Assembly: GCA_000328365.1 (NCBI GenBank)
Contig: KB311873.1
Location: 72,555 to 136,554, forward strand
From: Capitella teleta
Taxonomy: Eukaryota > Annelida > Polychaeta > Capitellidae
Reading direction: 5' to 3'
Length of the DNA stretch: 64,000 bases
Part shown: positions 1 to 13,810 of the stretch, in pieces
Layout: each line of letters starts with the position of its first letter
Position numbering within the stretch: position 1 is the stretch's first letter
Program-made: the position numbers and the translations under genes
Notes under the pieces: generated by a model
What the model saw: only the letters and a program-made list of their open reading frames with translations
The model's database searches: none
Told to the model about the DNA's origin: nothing

Positions 1-2220
1 ACTAAACGTTTCGTGAAATGAAAGGGATGAAGCCGTAAGACAAACACTCAACGTGTAATTACTCCGCTTTGATGATCACATCACCCTCATTTTCACTCCA
101 TTTCGGCGTTTAGTCCTACAGAACCCTCATAAACACCCCCCCCCCTTCCCCCCGTGTACCAAGGAGGACCTATACTTTTAAAAACACAAGGCCAATTTTG
201 ACAATTCCGATGCAGAGGACGTATTACAAATGATAAAATAATTCCTTTGTGTCATTTGTCGAAGCGAATCCTTGGATTTAATTTTTCCTGTAAAACCAAA
301 AAGCAATATCGCGTTAATGCTACGACAATCAATCAAATATTAGAGAAATTAAGACTGTACGTGGAAGCGACGTCATTCAAGAAAGCCGCCACCCGTGTTT
401 GCTTACATGGCGTATATAATGCCATCAGACACGCAGCGCTGAACTTATGACCCCTCCGCCGGTGCCTGTAACATCATAATAATGTAAAAGTGCGAATTGT
501 ATCATATCAGAGCGACCATCAACGGGTCTGGGTCAACTGAAGACCATTCATCCCCAGGTAGTGAAGCTGAGTAAGATTTCAAGCGATTCACTATAGCTGC
601 AAATGGCCACATAATCGACTCTATTTTATATTGCATGGTACTTGCAAAATGCTTGAGTGGATTCCGTAACGAGGGGATTTTTCTACCATAATAATGTTCT
701 GGTCGAATCGGGTTTTCTTCTATACATGTATATATATATAACTATATACAAACGCAAGCCTACTAATCTTATCACATACTCAATATTACTTAACAAGCGA
801 CACCACCTGATAAATCAATCACAAGATATGAAGTTCATAAATACATCGATTAGCACAGAGATCGACATCCTGTGGAGAACACCTATCTGTAACCTCTAGT
901 GAAGTACCCCTCTCCCTTCTTGTCCGTGTTGTTCATCTTTCAATACGATGAATGCCGACATCCGACATGAACTGTTGTGAGCATCGAGTTTTCTTTGAGC
1001 GCGTTGCTCGATGTTCAGACTGCGTCGATGGATTCACGGCTTTGAGCAGTGGTTAACGCGGCCATTATCTTTGCCAAGCGCCCTTGCAGCGTGCGTCGTG
1101 CAGACGTATATCTCTCCCCTCACCCCACCCTCCCCCCCACCCCACCCCATGCGCACGCCCGCGCGGTAGAAAGCAAGGTTGAAGGTGCTAAAACGCTGAG
1201 GTGCAACAAACTTCTGTTTTTATCCAGGAATGAAACGTTGAACTGTGACGCAGCAAGGATGAAGAAGCAAAGGTCATTGGCAGGAGAGGTCTGCAACCAG
1301 ACGGTGGCGTCACACTCCGCAAGGCTTCTGCCAACTCTCGGGTTACTGTCAGTGCATCCTGGAAACCCTTGGGGTCTCATTGTATCAATCAAATGGGATG
1401 AATGTTATTCTCGTCTTATGAAAGGATGTTACAAGAATAAACCAATTTACAGACGGAATTAGACCGCACGTTTTATTCCACAGACGGCGCAGAGTGACGC
1501 CAATGGGAGTCGGGTTCTTATAGACACTTGTACTGCTTTACTGCCAATATCATTTGATATATACACATACACCCACACAGCGAAATTCCACCCAATCAAC
1601 AGGTCTCTCTTCCCTGTTGCATCTCAGGTGGAAGTTTATAGCTGGGCCACTTGGGAGAGCCATCGAGGCACTTTATCCAGGCATTTGTTCAATCAAGTGT
1701 AAACTTGCAAGTGCAAAATACCCTATGCATAATTATAAAAGTATGTGAAAGCAATGGTCATTTCTGCATGCAGACTTTATGCATGATTCAATTGGTCGGA
1801 GGTAAACCATTCGCTGCAGGTATCGTATTGCGATCCTACTCGGCCTAAATTGCATGGGTAAGACGTTGGCGCATGCGTGCAACTACAATGTACCCCCCCC
1901 CCCCTCCCTTTACCAATCTGTTTGGTGAAGGGAATCCCGCGTGGGGCTCAGCACAATCTCTCAGCGGTTGGTGCGCTCTAGTAAATCAGAGAGAAGACTA
2001 AACAGACGTTTTGGGTGCAGCGCCGATTAATATCCGTTCCCCAGCGTAGACGAAAACCCCGCCAATAATCTGATATCAGACGTTAGAATCTCCCGATACA
2101 GTTTTTTTTTCCTTCTCATCCGCGCCCAGACGAAGCGGGGGAAGAAGAGGCGCGCGTCTGCGTTCTCGGGGGCTATAATTACTCCTCTTTCCGCGGATCT
2201 TGCTCGATATTTTTTCTCAG

Positions 2221-2222
<2 letters not shown>

Positions 2223-2259
<37 letters not shown>
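2223..2259. repeat. T37 homopolymer
   Basis: Uninterrupted run of 37 T, the longest homopolymer in the window. No adjoining retroposon body or flanking duplication was recognised. Confidence 0.95.
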
Positions 2260-2260
<1 letters not shown>

Positions 2261-3522
2261 ATGCTTGTGATGATTGTTCGTTGCGAGGTAAGAGAAGTTG
2301 TGAAAAAGAGGCGCACGGTGATGCAGTATAGCATAAGTCATGAGGCGAATGATATACCTGGCCCTCATGATGTAGCGCAGTGTGGCATTAGGGCAAAAAG
2401 GTGCTTGTCTATAAATACGACGAGTTCATATTGCACCTCTAAATAGCACAGACTGCACAGTGCTTATGTAATGCTATTTTCATTGGTGTACAAAGGCAAA
2501 TGCCGCGATGAAGCTAATTAAATGTCACGTTGGCTACTGCACCGGAAGCCATTTCATGTATTTTCAGGCACGGAAAAAATGCAAACCTTAAAAAATGATG
2601 TTCCGAAAAGAATGTTAGAGACAAATATAGATCAGTTGAGATGCATGTATGGCCAACGGGATATGATAAGATCAATACACACACGATCACCTATAACTGG
2701 ATCACAGAGAATCTTGGGCAGCCCAGAATGAATACACTGTTGTATCTCCCGACAGGCTTCAAACGCCAGGTATGTAACCAAGGAAACGACACGCCTTTGA
2801 TATAAACAGCGCTGTTATACTCAAAAATGCTATATCATAAAATTTGAAATGACGGTATTAAGATCGGGTACGGGAAGCCATCAGTCACAATGAATGGATG
2901 AACCGTTGTATTTGGATATTATATATATCAATCATAAATTTAATTAGTCCTTTGCTATAATGCATCACGTGTTATTGATGGAAGTCAAATGATGGATTGA
3001 AGTGACTGAAGAAAAAAAAGCGACGCTGCAATTGATATTTTAACAAGAGACGCAACTCTTATTGTCTTTACGAGGTGAATTCGTGGAAAAAAAATTGCGA
3101 GGCATGAATGACTGTTGTGCGCTTGGCATCATCTTCTATTAACCTTGACATATATGTATTGGCTAGTATCTGCTAGAATTAGGACGCCCTGTGCACCAAA
3201 TTCTCAGAATTGCTTGTCTCATTTGATGCACGGGACATATTATTGAATTGGTTCCGTGGAATCAAGGGTATTATGCAAATTTACATCTAAATATAAACAA
3301 AGACTGCCTGTGCTCAGGCCTTTAGTGCGAATTGGTCTATTTTAGTATTTATATGAACATGCATGCCGATACACATACAGAGGGGTATAGAAACGTCCCA
3401 AGACTGGGGCAAAGTGAAGGGTAGATATATATCGCTTATTACACCTGCATATCATTTAGTCCCAATATGGGTCGCTAGCCGTCACTGTAATACTCTGGAT
3501 TACGATTATTAAGATGGATGGC

Positions 3523-3595
3523 ACAATTATATGTATATTACATATAATTGCAATTATACGCAATATAATTATATTGCATATAATTGCATGCACAT
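3523..3595. repeat. AT-rich palindrome cluster
   Basis: Contains the perfect 18-bp palindrome GCAATATAATTATATTGC (3560-3577) plus imperfect inverted copies of ATATAATTGCA and ACAATTATATGTA on either side. It can form alternative hairpins or a cruciform. Confidence 0.85.
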
Positions 3596-6500
3596 ATTGT
3601 ATACATGGTACATCGAGAGTGTGTTCCATCTTAGATTAACATAACTGACATGTCCTCAAACCTTTTGCAATTGCCAAGAAGAACTTCAAGGAACTATAAA
3701 CCACTCCAGTTTGACCTCAGGGCCAAGATTATCAAATTCGATTCATCAGTTCCGGAACGAGACCGACGAGCTGCTTTGTTTGCCAAAATTCCCAGAAATA
3801 CAGAAGAGACAAAGGACGTTCATCTTTCTGAGAATTCCAGACCGTTCCCCCTCCCCAGACGGACGTAGATCACAGGGATCAGGCGGATTCTTGGATTTCC
3901 GGGTAATGAATTGGAGAAGTAAATCGAAAGCAAGTGTGCGAAATTTGCTAACATGAACAAAATGAAAAATCGATTTGCAACATGCACTCTGTTTAGTGTG
4001 CACAAATTGATTGATTTTCACGGGAAACTGACATCGAGCAGCATGACATTTTAGGTAATTGTAACAATGCAATGACGTAGATTCTTGGAACTTGCGCGCA
4101 CTCGAAGGACGGGAGGGATGGAGGGGGGGGGGGGGGCTGTAGTTTCAAATCGATGATCCGCTGACTTAAACAGCTGGTCGTCTGTTTAGCGAATGCGCTT
4201 GACGCCTCGGTTCTCCTCATCATCGCAATCAGGGAGACGAACAGCTGATCGAGCAGTGTTTGTCAGCCCTAGCTGTTTTGCAGGCACCCCTCCGCTTCAT
4301 ATTGGCAGTCACGTTTTGAATGAGTGATCTATTGAGCTGCCGTATAAAAGGAGGGAAAGGAATAAAAAATGCACGTAGATTTTCTTCTTTTCGTTATTGT
4401 ATCTGACTTAACAATCAAACAGTATTTAATTAATGCCATTTATGAAGCAGCGTGCACTCAACAGCATTAGAAATATTGCGATTCTGTGGAATTGAAATTA
4501 TTGAGATTTAATTGAAAAGCTCTTCAGAGAGTTCCTTTGTGCTGGTCCCAAGACGAACATCTGGGAGGATGAATTATAGATTATTTATTTGTGATTGTTT
4601 CCTCGTAAAATAGCCTTAAATATGTGATGAATGTTTGATGGTTGCACCAAGAACCTGTTCCTAATAGCACGCCTCACTTCTTATTTATAGCTCAGATGCC
4701 CAATTGCCGAACAACAACAATGAAACCCACTGGGGTATGCATGTAGGCCTACATAGTACAATTCGCCTTTGTTACAATTCCTCTCTGATTGGCAGTTTGG
4801 TCGCCCCCACTTCCGGTTGCCGGATCTGCAACCAATCACGCATGCAGTTCGATTTATTTCCAATGTATACATTAACATGTACGTCAATGGGAGCGCACAG
4901 GAATATGCTCAGAATTAAAATTAAAATATGCTAATCAAAATCTGTGAATTCATAACGACAGGCAAACATGATGAGACTATCACCAGATAGTGCCATCGAT
5001 CAATCAATCTGACTGAACAGGAGACAGGGCCCTGATTCCATAAACCACAAATGTTACACACCTGCATGTGTTACATGTACATCATGTACATATATTATTC
5101 TCAGCTTCCTTTTTTTATATATATATATAATTGTATTTTGCTAATTATAAATAACTGTGACGTAACGCCAGACGGCCCGATTCCCGTGAAATTCAGCATT
5201 AAAATGTTATGGGTCAAATCAATCTACAAACATGTTGAACTGGGCTGATCCCTTGCTCATCAGCGGTGTAAAAAAAAAGAGAGAGAGAGACCTTGATCTT
5301 ATCGAATTAGCGATAATCCACGTCAGTTCTTTCTGGGTGCACCCCCGAGTCCTGCTCGGTCAGAAAGGGGAGCAAACAGTCTGGCAGATGAGCCATCGAG
5401 TTGCAGATGTTGTGAGCCCTTATAGCTGCATCCATTTAGATGCCATCAAATTCAGTGGTGCATGAGTTGTATGTCTGGCATCAGCATTGCATCATTACAA
5501 CAGCAATAAAGCCCGCACGATCACAAAGGCGCTGTTTGGAATAGCACCTGAGGCACGATGCGTGATTGCATAGCTTTATCCATCGAGACGTGGTCTTACT
5601 CGCACTAATGTTGTCATTTCCGCTGCCCCATGGCCCTGATCGGGATGCTTGGCATGCGGGTGATGGAAGGGGACAGGTATTGCATCGCACGGGAATGCAA
5701 TCGCCTTTGATGGACGCCACAATCCAAGCTTAGAACCTTGAACTCAGTCCCTGGTGTGGCTTTTTGCTCTTGGTATATTAACTGTATTTCCAACATTACA
5801 TGACTTTCAAGCACCTATTGTCCATGAAGTCTGCAACCAACGATATTATTTTGGTTACCATGCAAATGCATGGTAAATTGCTGTATACATGTCTACATTA
5901 CACGTGGGGCACGTGTTCAGTTGCGTAATTTGCGTTGTGTCTGAATATGATATACAATATATACTTGCTTGGTAGATGTAGTTCGTATTGTAGTGTATAT
6001 ATTGATGCTATGTAACACATTTTTTTCAAGTCCTCGTCTCACTGACGAGTTGCGTCACATGTTTCTAGAAACTTAGAAAGTATTTGAGCACGAGAGGTGA
6101 TAATGATAACGGGTAACACATGTATGTAGCATCTGCATTATAGATACGCGAGTGAGCATTGTGTAATATGCATTATACATGTATTAGTAAAGAATTATAC
6201 ACGACATTTTGCAAAATTAAATGGTTAATGTCACCTCCACAAATCTCTTAATTCGCACGCAGCATAATAATGGCATTTGTTTCATGGTCTCAGCACGTCT
6301 GATCCGATTGTCTTCTGAAAGAGACAGAGTTCTTGTTGCAGAGCCTCGAGATTAATATGACACTAAGTAATGCTGTGTCCTTCGGAGGTCGCGTTGATAT
6401 AATGATGGTGGCGACCAAGGTTAAAGGTGGGCTCTCTGCAACACAGGACGCCGTCAGCCTCTCCTTGTTGTCTTCTCATTCAACCCTTATCTTCCCTGCA

Positions 6501-7500
6501 CTTTGAAGATGAAATCCGAGATGCCTAGAGCGTCCCGGATCTGACCACGCAATCTGCTCCGCACTAACCATCTTCTCATGGGCGTCACGCGGCTGTCTGC
6601 TCCCCACACCCCTCCCTCCCTCTTTCCCCCTCCCCTCCCCATCCGCTTTCTGGAAGCTCAAGGTCATCTGGTGACCCCTTCAGGACATTGCCCTCCATTC
6701 GCAGACGCAACACTCCCCGTCGTCCATTTTACTTTTTTTTTTTTTTGGGGGGGGGGGATGAGGAAAAAAAATCTTGCCTTGACAGACACGACAAGGGAGG
6801 AGGGCGATATTGACGTGGGGTAGCTAGACATCGTGATTGACATGTACAACGTAGGCAACTGCGTTTTCGGCGTGCTTATAGTGCGAGGGCAGTGTGTGCA
6901 CGTTATGCAGGCGTCGCATGCAATCGTAATTGTGATGGATGGTCGTATCAGTTTAGCCTAAGGACAGGAGAAAAAACCTTTTCCGCGTGAGGACACCGTG
7001 TCCGTGAGGGCCAACAGACGCACTGACCCACTGGCACTGGCGATACGAACCGCGAGGCAGACAATTTATGGTTTGCGCTCGTCGATTCTGGCTTTCATGA
7101 GATCGTTGTTTTAGCCCTGCTTGACCTCAAAGGGGAGGGGGAGGAAATGCGCCCCACTAAGAACGTCTCTAGCATGCCCGCTCTGCCCACACTGCCCGCA
7201 CTGCCCGCACGCACCGACGCAATCGCAATAAATGAAGCAATCCGCGCTATTTTTAAATTTGGCACATTTATGACGCCTCATGAACAGAGCGATCTGGTCA
7301 TAAAGTTTATGTTATTCTGCAAAATTACGCAATCGGTTTGGGCTTATGATCTGTGTGCAATCGCAATTCTTAGTTATTTAGCGACATAAATATACATCAT
7401 TATATCTTTGTGTAACAGACGTAAAGCACACATGCAGAGAGTGAGGGATGTAAAATAGTATCGATTTATTATTATTATATATTATATATTTTGTATTTTA

Positions 7501-7622
7501 TTTTTTATACAATTGGTAGACTTCTATTTATTATTTATTATTATTTATTATTTATTATTTCTATTTATTACTATTTTTTATTTTCTATTTATTTTTTTTA
7601 TACAATTGGTAGACTTCTATTT
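7501..7622. repeat. Direct repeat in a TTATT-rich patch
   Basis: A unit of about 28-30 bp containing TTTTTTATACAATTGGTAGA, then CTTCTATTTA, occurs at 7501-7530 and again at about 7593-7622. The copies are separated by TTATTTATT-type simple sequence. Likely a partial minisatellite. Confidence 0.85.
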
Positions 7623-8441
7623 AGTGTCATGAAATGAATGCTTGGTCGCCTCAAGCTGATGCATTTGTTGTTCAATCGTTCAACCTTTTCAACATCGTCT
7701 GAGGCGAAGCAATTATCGTAATAGTACAATATTGATCACGAAATGTCTCCCCAGGGACTTACATATGGGACTCATTCCATGAAAACGAAGGTAGGTGCAT
7801 ATAATTTACATTACGTAAGTGCATGCACATAGATTCACATAAAAAAGCAATAAATATTCCTGCACGTGTAGAGGATAAAGAACACACTGACCTGAGACCA
7901 GTGCACATCTAAGATAGCGACTTGTTTTTCTCGTGTGTCACCTCTCTTGACCGAAAATGTTCCAACAATAACATTGTGACCCCGAGTGTTGTTGTTTTTC
8001 CTATGGTTGTTAAGGAAACGAGTTGATTGTCATAGCAACTGTGCAGCATCCCGTTTACATCTCCAAATATGCAGGATCAACAGATGTGCTTTTTCTTTCA
8101 ACTTCTTTCTGTGCTACTAATAATTCGTCGTCTGGTTTAACACCCTTTTGTCCTAATGCACGTTTGCCCGCGCAACCAGTGCAGCCACGCACGGACCTTG
8201 GCCCACATCCCAGAAGCACCCCAGACGGCCAGATCCATTCCTCTCGTCTGACACGCCTGTCCCTTTGGCTCATTGGTACCCCCTACACATGTTCTATTCA
8301 TTATATTATGGTATCCCGCATTGTTTATTAAGGCTAAATCATATGATTGATTTCCTTTTGATTACCACACATTGCTGAATTAAAGTATCCATAATGAATA
8401 TGTAATTAGTTGTCATACTCCTCTTATACATGTACGTGTAT

Positions 8442-8508
8442 ATGAAATGAAATGAAATGAAATGAAATGAAATGAAATGAAATGAAATGAAATGAAATGA
8501 AATGAAAT
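8442..8508. repeat. (ATGAA)n microsatellite, about 13 copies
   Basis: Near-perfect pentanucleotide tandem array from 8442 to 8508, with no interruptions visible. Confidence 0.95.
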
Positions 8509-11500
8509 TCCATATACTTATTAGTAGGGTTTATTACATGCCTCCTAGGATTTGATCACTGATCATTCGAGGGAGACGGTACATGCATTGTGCATCGCTC
8601 TTTATGCATTAATCTTGCACCTGTATATGGGAACCGGCATAATTTGTTGGAAATAAATTGTAATTAACTAGATGAAATTAGTAATTACAACTTTTATAAG
8701 TACAATTTCAATGGAGATGAGGGCTCAACGACCAAATTGCGTTGGGTGCCTATTGTTTTGCCGAGTTAACGCCGAATGGGTCATAATTTCAACCCCTATG
8801 CCTCCGTCCGCCAATCATGAATGTCCAATGACGTCCGTAAGAGAGTGCCACGCGACGCCAGGTGCCACCAGTATCACCACGATGCATGTTTCCTCTGAGG
8901 CGCATGTAAAGATGCAAGTGGTATTGAGAGTCTGCAGGCACCGATCTAACCCAAAAATCCCATGTAAACATACATGGAATGATGGAAAAACTATATTAGG
9001 TTTGTGGGGCGAATCGAATGATTGTTTAGCTCGAACTGACTCTTTACTTTCAGATCACTATCACAACTCAATTCACCTTTCAACGAACAAACTCAGCTGC
9101 CAAATATAGAGCGAAGGACATTTCAACAAGCGTGGTTAGCTACGATTACTGAGGCATGTTAACAAATTAACATTGCACGCTCTTTTGTTTCTCAAAATGA
9201 AAATTGCAGCGGACGGCGCTTCAGGAGACCATCAGCTTATAGAGCAGGTATGGCGAAGTAATCACAGGGCTGAACAGGTGCGGATTTTGTGGAGCAAGTG
9301 AATTGTTTGACCCCTGCTGGTCCCCATTAAAGACCTGATCAGAGGTAATTACGGGGCAGTGGTGATTTAGCTTCTTATAAGAACACAATTGGGGTGTCAG
9401 TCGTAAGCATGTCGTGCGCAGAGCATCTTGATTTTGCTTTTGAGGTTCATTTTCCCTGAGGAACCATTACGACTGAATGCACCTATGCCGCTTGCTAATG
9501 GAACACCTCAACGCACGCTAAATGACGCCACACTAATCTAGTTATTGGGCATTATTCAAATGAGGCCATAATCCTTCACGACGAGTGCTCTTGGCGCTGC
9601 AGGGTGTGTTCCTGCAGGTAGCTTCTTCTTCTCTCGACCTTGGTCCCGAGGGACTGGCGGCTCATTCAATCAGCGTCAACAGGGCGGCAATCAAAAGAGG
9701 TGCTTACTGCTCAGCGCCGCCGCCGCCGCGTGTAATAAAAGCGTTTGCACCGCCATCAGAAGATGCAGTGCCCCGTCCTCGTGAGGCAGCCGATACTCCT
9801 CCACTCGTTGCATGGCGGTTTGTTTTTCTTTAATTCCTTTTCTGGAAACTTCTCCTTCTGGCCTGATGCGTATAGGGCAGGTGAATATTATAATCGATTA
9901 ATCCAGCAACCGTCATATAGTATCAATATATATCAAGTCCTCGGTTATATAACTGTGGTGGCAGTTTAAAGTTACGTGTAATAAAATTTAATCCAACGAT
10001 TATCATTTGTAAGGATATCACTATAGAGGAAAAATACTAATGATTCCTCTATGATTTGAGTCTGTGCCAAAACAAAACTATCAACATGGCCAACAGCTTG
10101 AAATTGACCCTTTTGTGGTTCGCAATTATGTCACCCATTTAACGTTCCACATTTAACTGGGTCAAATAATGCACGGGTTGTAAACATAGGTAGGTCACAG
10201 ATGGTACTTTATGATTGTTTTTTAACCTGTTTTTAATTCTTATGTTATCGGACCAATCGTTATAATATGTGCATAAACTTCAATCGGTTTATATCCTTTT
10301 ATGAACATGCATGCAAACGGATTGCGTAATCGTGAGTTTGCTGCCAGCCTAAACTTGTTTATCTGATTGTTATGGCTGCAGCATTGTAACATATTGTTGA
10401 TAATTCGCACACGGCGATGGCGTTGCTTTGTGTAAAATGACATATATACGCACCCCGGGACACGAGCACTCACTCCCAAGGCACAACATTCAATATCGAT
10501 TATGACCAGCATCAGCAAAAATATTCATACACGTAATTAATTCAACTCAATCAGCGCATGAAGCAAATTGCAAGAGGTCAAACGCCATATACAAGCATAC
10601 ACCAAAGGAGAAGAAGAGAGCAGAAATGTCTGGCCTCTGTGCACTCCCGGCGGTCGTTCACCCTGTCAGGGCGCTCATCCTCTGCTCGCCATGTATGTTC
10701 AACGAGTGTATAGGATGTTAGACTACTGTAATATAGACCCACACTCAAGGCCGCTTGTATGATACATATGCGCCACTGTTGAGCGTGGGTGCAGAGTGTC
10801 GAAATATTGCGCATCGTGCTATTCAAGCACCCGATAAGTGTCATGCATTGTCATTGAGATAACAACAGAATTCATCTCCGGAAACCATGCATGTATACTT
10901 TCTGATCGCCAGATTGCGAATTTACAATGTAACGCTGAGCGTGCGTTCCCTAGGGCGCATGCGTCTAGTCGGCCTTCCATTGCGAGGGAAAGGTGCCCGC
11001 AGGATTGGCATTTGGCACAGAGCCAAACCGCGTCGACAAAAGACGTCTTCTGGCGTCAGCCGATTTCGTCCGACGAGATCGATGGCAGCTGCAGTGAAAG
11101 CGAAATTAGGTGAAGGCCGTTTGTCTGGCGTTTTGCCAAGAATAGGGTGTCGGAACCGGGTCGTGGTTACATAACCGAGAGCGGAAGGTTTGTTATGAAA
11201 TGGTTGAGTGCAGCTTTTGTGCCGCCGCCCTTACACATATCGGTTGGGTGCTAGTTTAAATAACAGATTGTATTAACACACTTTTCAAATGAGTGAGAGG
11301 AATAGGGGTTAATAAATGCAAATGCATACTCATCTGTACACCAAGTGTATAGTACAAGGGGTAAACATCCAGGCATTATGTAATTGATGCCCGTTGCATG
11401 TGCAGACCACTCTGTTATGTAATAAGCAGGCGATTGAATTTGTGTAAATGCTGGTCTTGTTCCGCAAATTCGGCTATAACTCGCAATGTATAATCCGTGG

Positions 11501-11970
11501 TTGATGTGGTGATGCAATTGAACACGTACATCAACATCTATACGATATTACTCGTACAATCGTTCATCAACCGATGGTATTCTCAATTTATTTCATATGC
11601 ACTTCCATGTCGCATACGCCACCAATAATTGCTGGTGTTCCTTCAATTGCACCGCTTTTCTCATATTTCGGGGCTGAACGACATTTACCTTCAGTGATAC
11701 ATTCATCAATTACTGTTTATTATTAGTTAACTGTGTAACATGATCGAAGATCTATTAAACTTTAGGACGGACCTTACCATTATCAGTGTGTGGCGGATAT
11801 GCATCATTCATGATGGCAGTTACATGATAATTATTGCTCATTTGTGATACGCGTATATAGCATGGAACTAAGGAATAAGGGCGCCGCCAAAAAGTGAGAA
11901 AACACATCCATGTTGAATGGACCAAAGTCGCTGCGTGTGCTGTTATTAGGGACAGGTGTTTTACTCTCTA

Positions 11971-11998
11971 TTTTTTTTTTTTTTTTTTTTTTTTTTTT
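11971..11998. repeat. T28 homopolymer
   Basis: Uninterrupted 28 T. The open frame beginning just upstream (11956) encodes only a phenylalanine run here and is not a gene. Confidence 0.95.
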
Positions 11999-13783
11999 CG
12001 GGAAACTTTAAGAAATGGCGTCGTCAGCTTATGTTTGTTTGGCGTCTTTTTGGAGCCACATCATTAGTTAACATTTTGCCAATTCTATGCAATGTCAACA
12101 AATGCGAGCATTATTCACCTGATTGGCATATTTTGCAGGTAAATCTGCACCAAAATAGACTACGTAGGAACCATTGCACATGCAGTGGCAATATACTAGA
12201 CATTGCCACATCACGCATCGGCGTTGCGAAATCTCGATCTATTCTCTTAAAGTCGTTGTGCAATGTGTCTCTCTAAATATACGCGGATTGCGTAATGATT
12301 CTGCGCCGCCTGCAAACATGATAACATTGCACATGGCGACAGGGACAGCATGTTACCTCCTCCTGCATTGTGCATGCCAGGGTGCAAGCGTCACCCGACC
12401 CCGCTTTGTCTGCGACACTGGATCAGCAGGGGACAGCACCAGATGCCGCTCGAGTTGACACGTTGACGCTGGACATTACAATTTTGACCACTGATTAGCC
12501 TATGCATGACCTAGGGTCAGAGTAATTATTTGGAATTGTGTCTCACTAAACAGTAAGCGGCAGTTGTATTATTGGTTTGGCAGGGTGCCAATAGTTTGTC
12601 TAAACTATACGGTGATATAATACGCGTATAAAATGATCTAATTTATTCAACCCCCTCTCCGCTCCTGTCCGTTTGGACACGTGTCACCAAGTGAGACGGA
12701 GTATCGCCAGACACCAAATCCGAGCCTCTCTATAATCTTCCATCGTCGTTTTTCTTCCCCGAAACTAGCCTTGGTTTCTGGGAATTGCGCCACAAAATGT
12801 TCCTTTTTTGGGACATGCAAGAGCTTTCCTGGGAACACGGATTGCGTGTGCTTCGCCGACACGTGCAGCGTAATTAGATGCACATGGGGAAATCGCTTAA
12901 TATTCATGTTTCCAGCGAAAAGCAAATACTGATGGCATTTAATGATATGTAGGTCATGAGAAGGCCAGTCCGCAGTCAAGCCCTATCCGGAAAAAAAAAA
13001 GCCACATCATGCACAAGGGCAGACAGATGCATCTACTAAGTGGATTATTCCTTTGATGTTTTTGGTATGCACGGCAGGAACTAGGTCATTAATGAGGTCT
13101 GCAGACAATAGACCAAAATACGCGTGCATGCCACGCCCTCTGTGTAATCAGCACCAAACACCCAACTGATTAACAATGACGGGCGCTGGGTGCTACTGTC
13201 TATGGTAGCATACTTTTGGATCTATCGAGAATAGTTTGGGGGAACGACTTTCTTGGATTTCCGCCCTGACGTCCGCATCACCCAGGAGGGGTTTGGAGGA
13301 TCCGTAAATGCCAATCACGCTGGTGCACGCATGCGCAGTGTCATGCATGCCACAGAACGATTTGCAGATCGGTTGACGCGTGGATCGGAATATCAATTGG
13401 GAATTGCTGGCGTTATTACAGCTCGTGAAATAAACACACGCCCATATTGGGTATTAGCCTGCAGATATTTGCGTTGTCCTGCAAAGCGAGAGTCTTTTTA
13501 GCCTCTAAACCCAATGCACATGATCCAGGGTTCCTTGCACCACGGGTCATTGACTCGGATCATGCATACTATTATGAAGCGAATGGCTACCTGGGGCTTA
13601 TCATTATAGCACTCCATAACCGTAAGCTGCTTATCTGTCAATGATATAAGACGTGCTAACGCAGAGTAAGACGATGGCATGGGAGCATGGCATCTGCAGC
13701 CAAGATTCATTGATAAGTGATAACTCAACTGAAGTTAACGACGCTGTTTTTGAAAGGTGTTCAAAATCGATCACGCCTTTTTC

Positions 13784-13810
13784 TTTTTTTTTTTTTTTTT
13801 TTTTTTTTTT
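13784..13810. repeat. T27 homopolymer
   Basis: Uninterrupted 27 T, flanked by a near-inverted pair, ATCGATCA and TGATCGAT, on its two sides. Confidence 0.92.

Larger units (their letters stand above)
1..8441. other. Non-coding region, no gene recognised
   Basis: No exon, RNA gene or transposon could be supported. It holds C-rich tracts near 136-153 and 1891-1908, T37 at 2223-2259, an AT palindrome cluster at 3520-3600, G14 at 4123-4136, T14 followed by G11 at 6733-6757, and a TTATT-rich patch at 7460-7625. Open frames are short, low-complexity or overlapping on both strands. Confidence 0.7.

Noticed and set aside
1049-1462. 137-codon plus frame with proline-rich middle
   Set aside because: Proline run comes from a CCCCACC tract, overlaps a 90-codon minus frame, no family resemblance.
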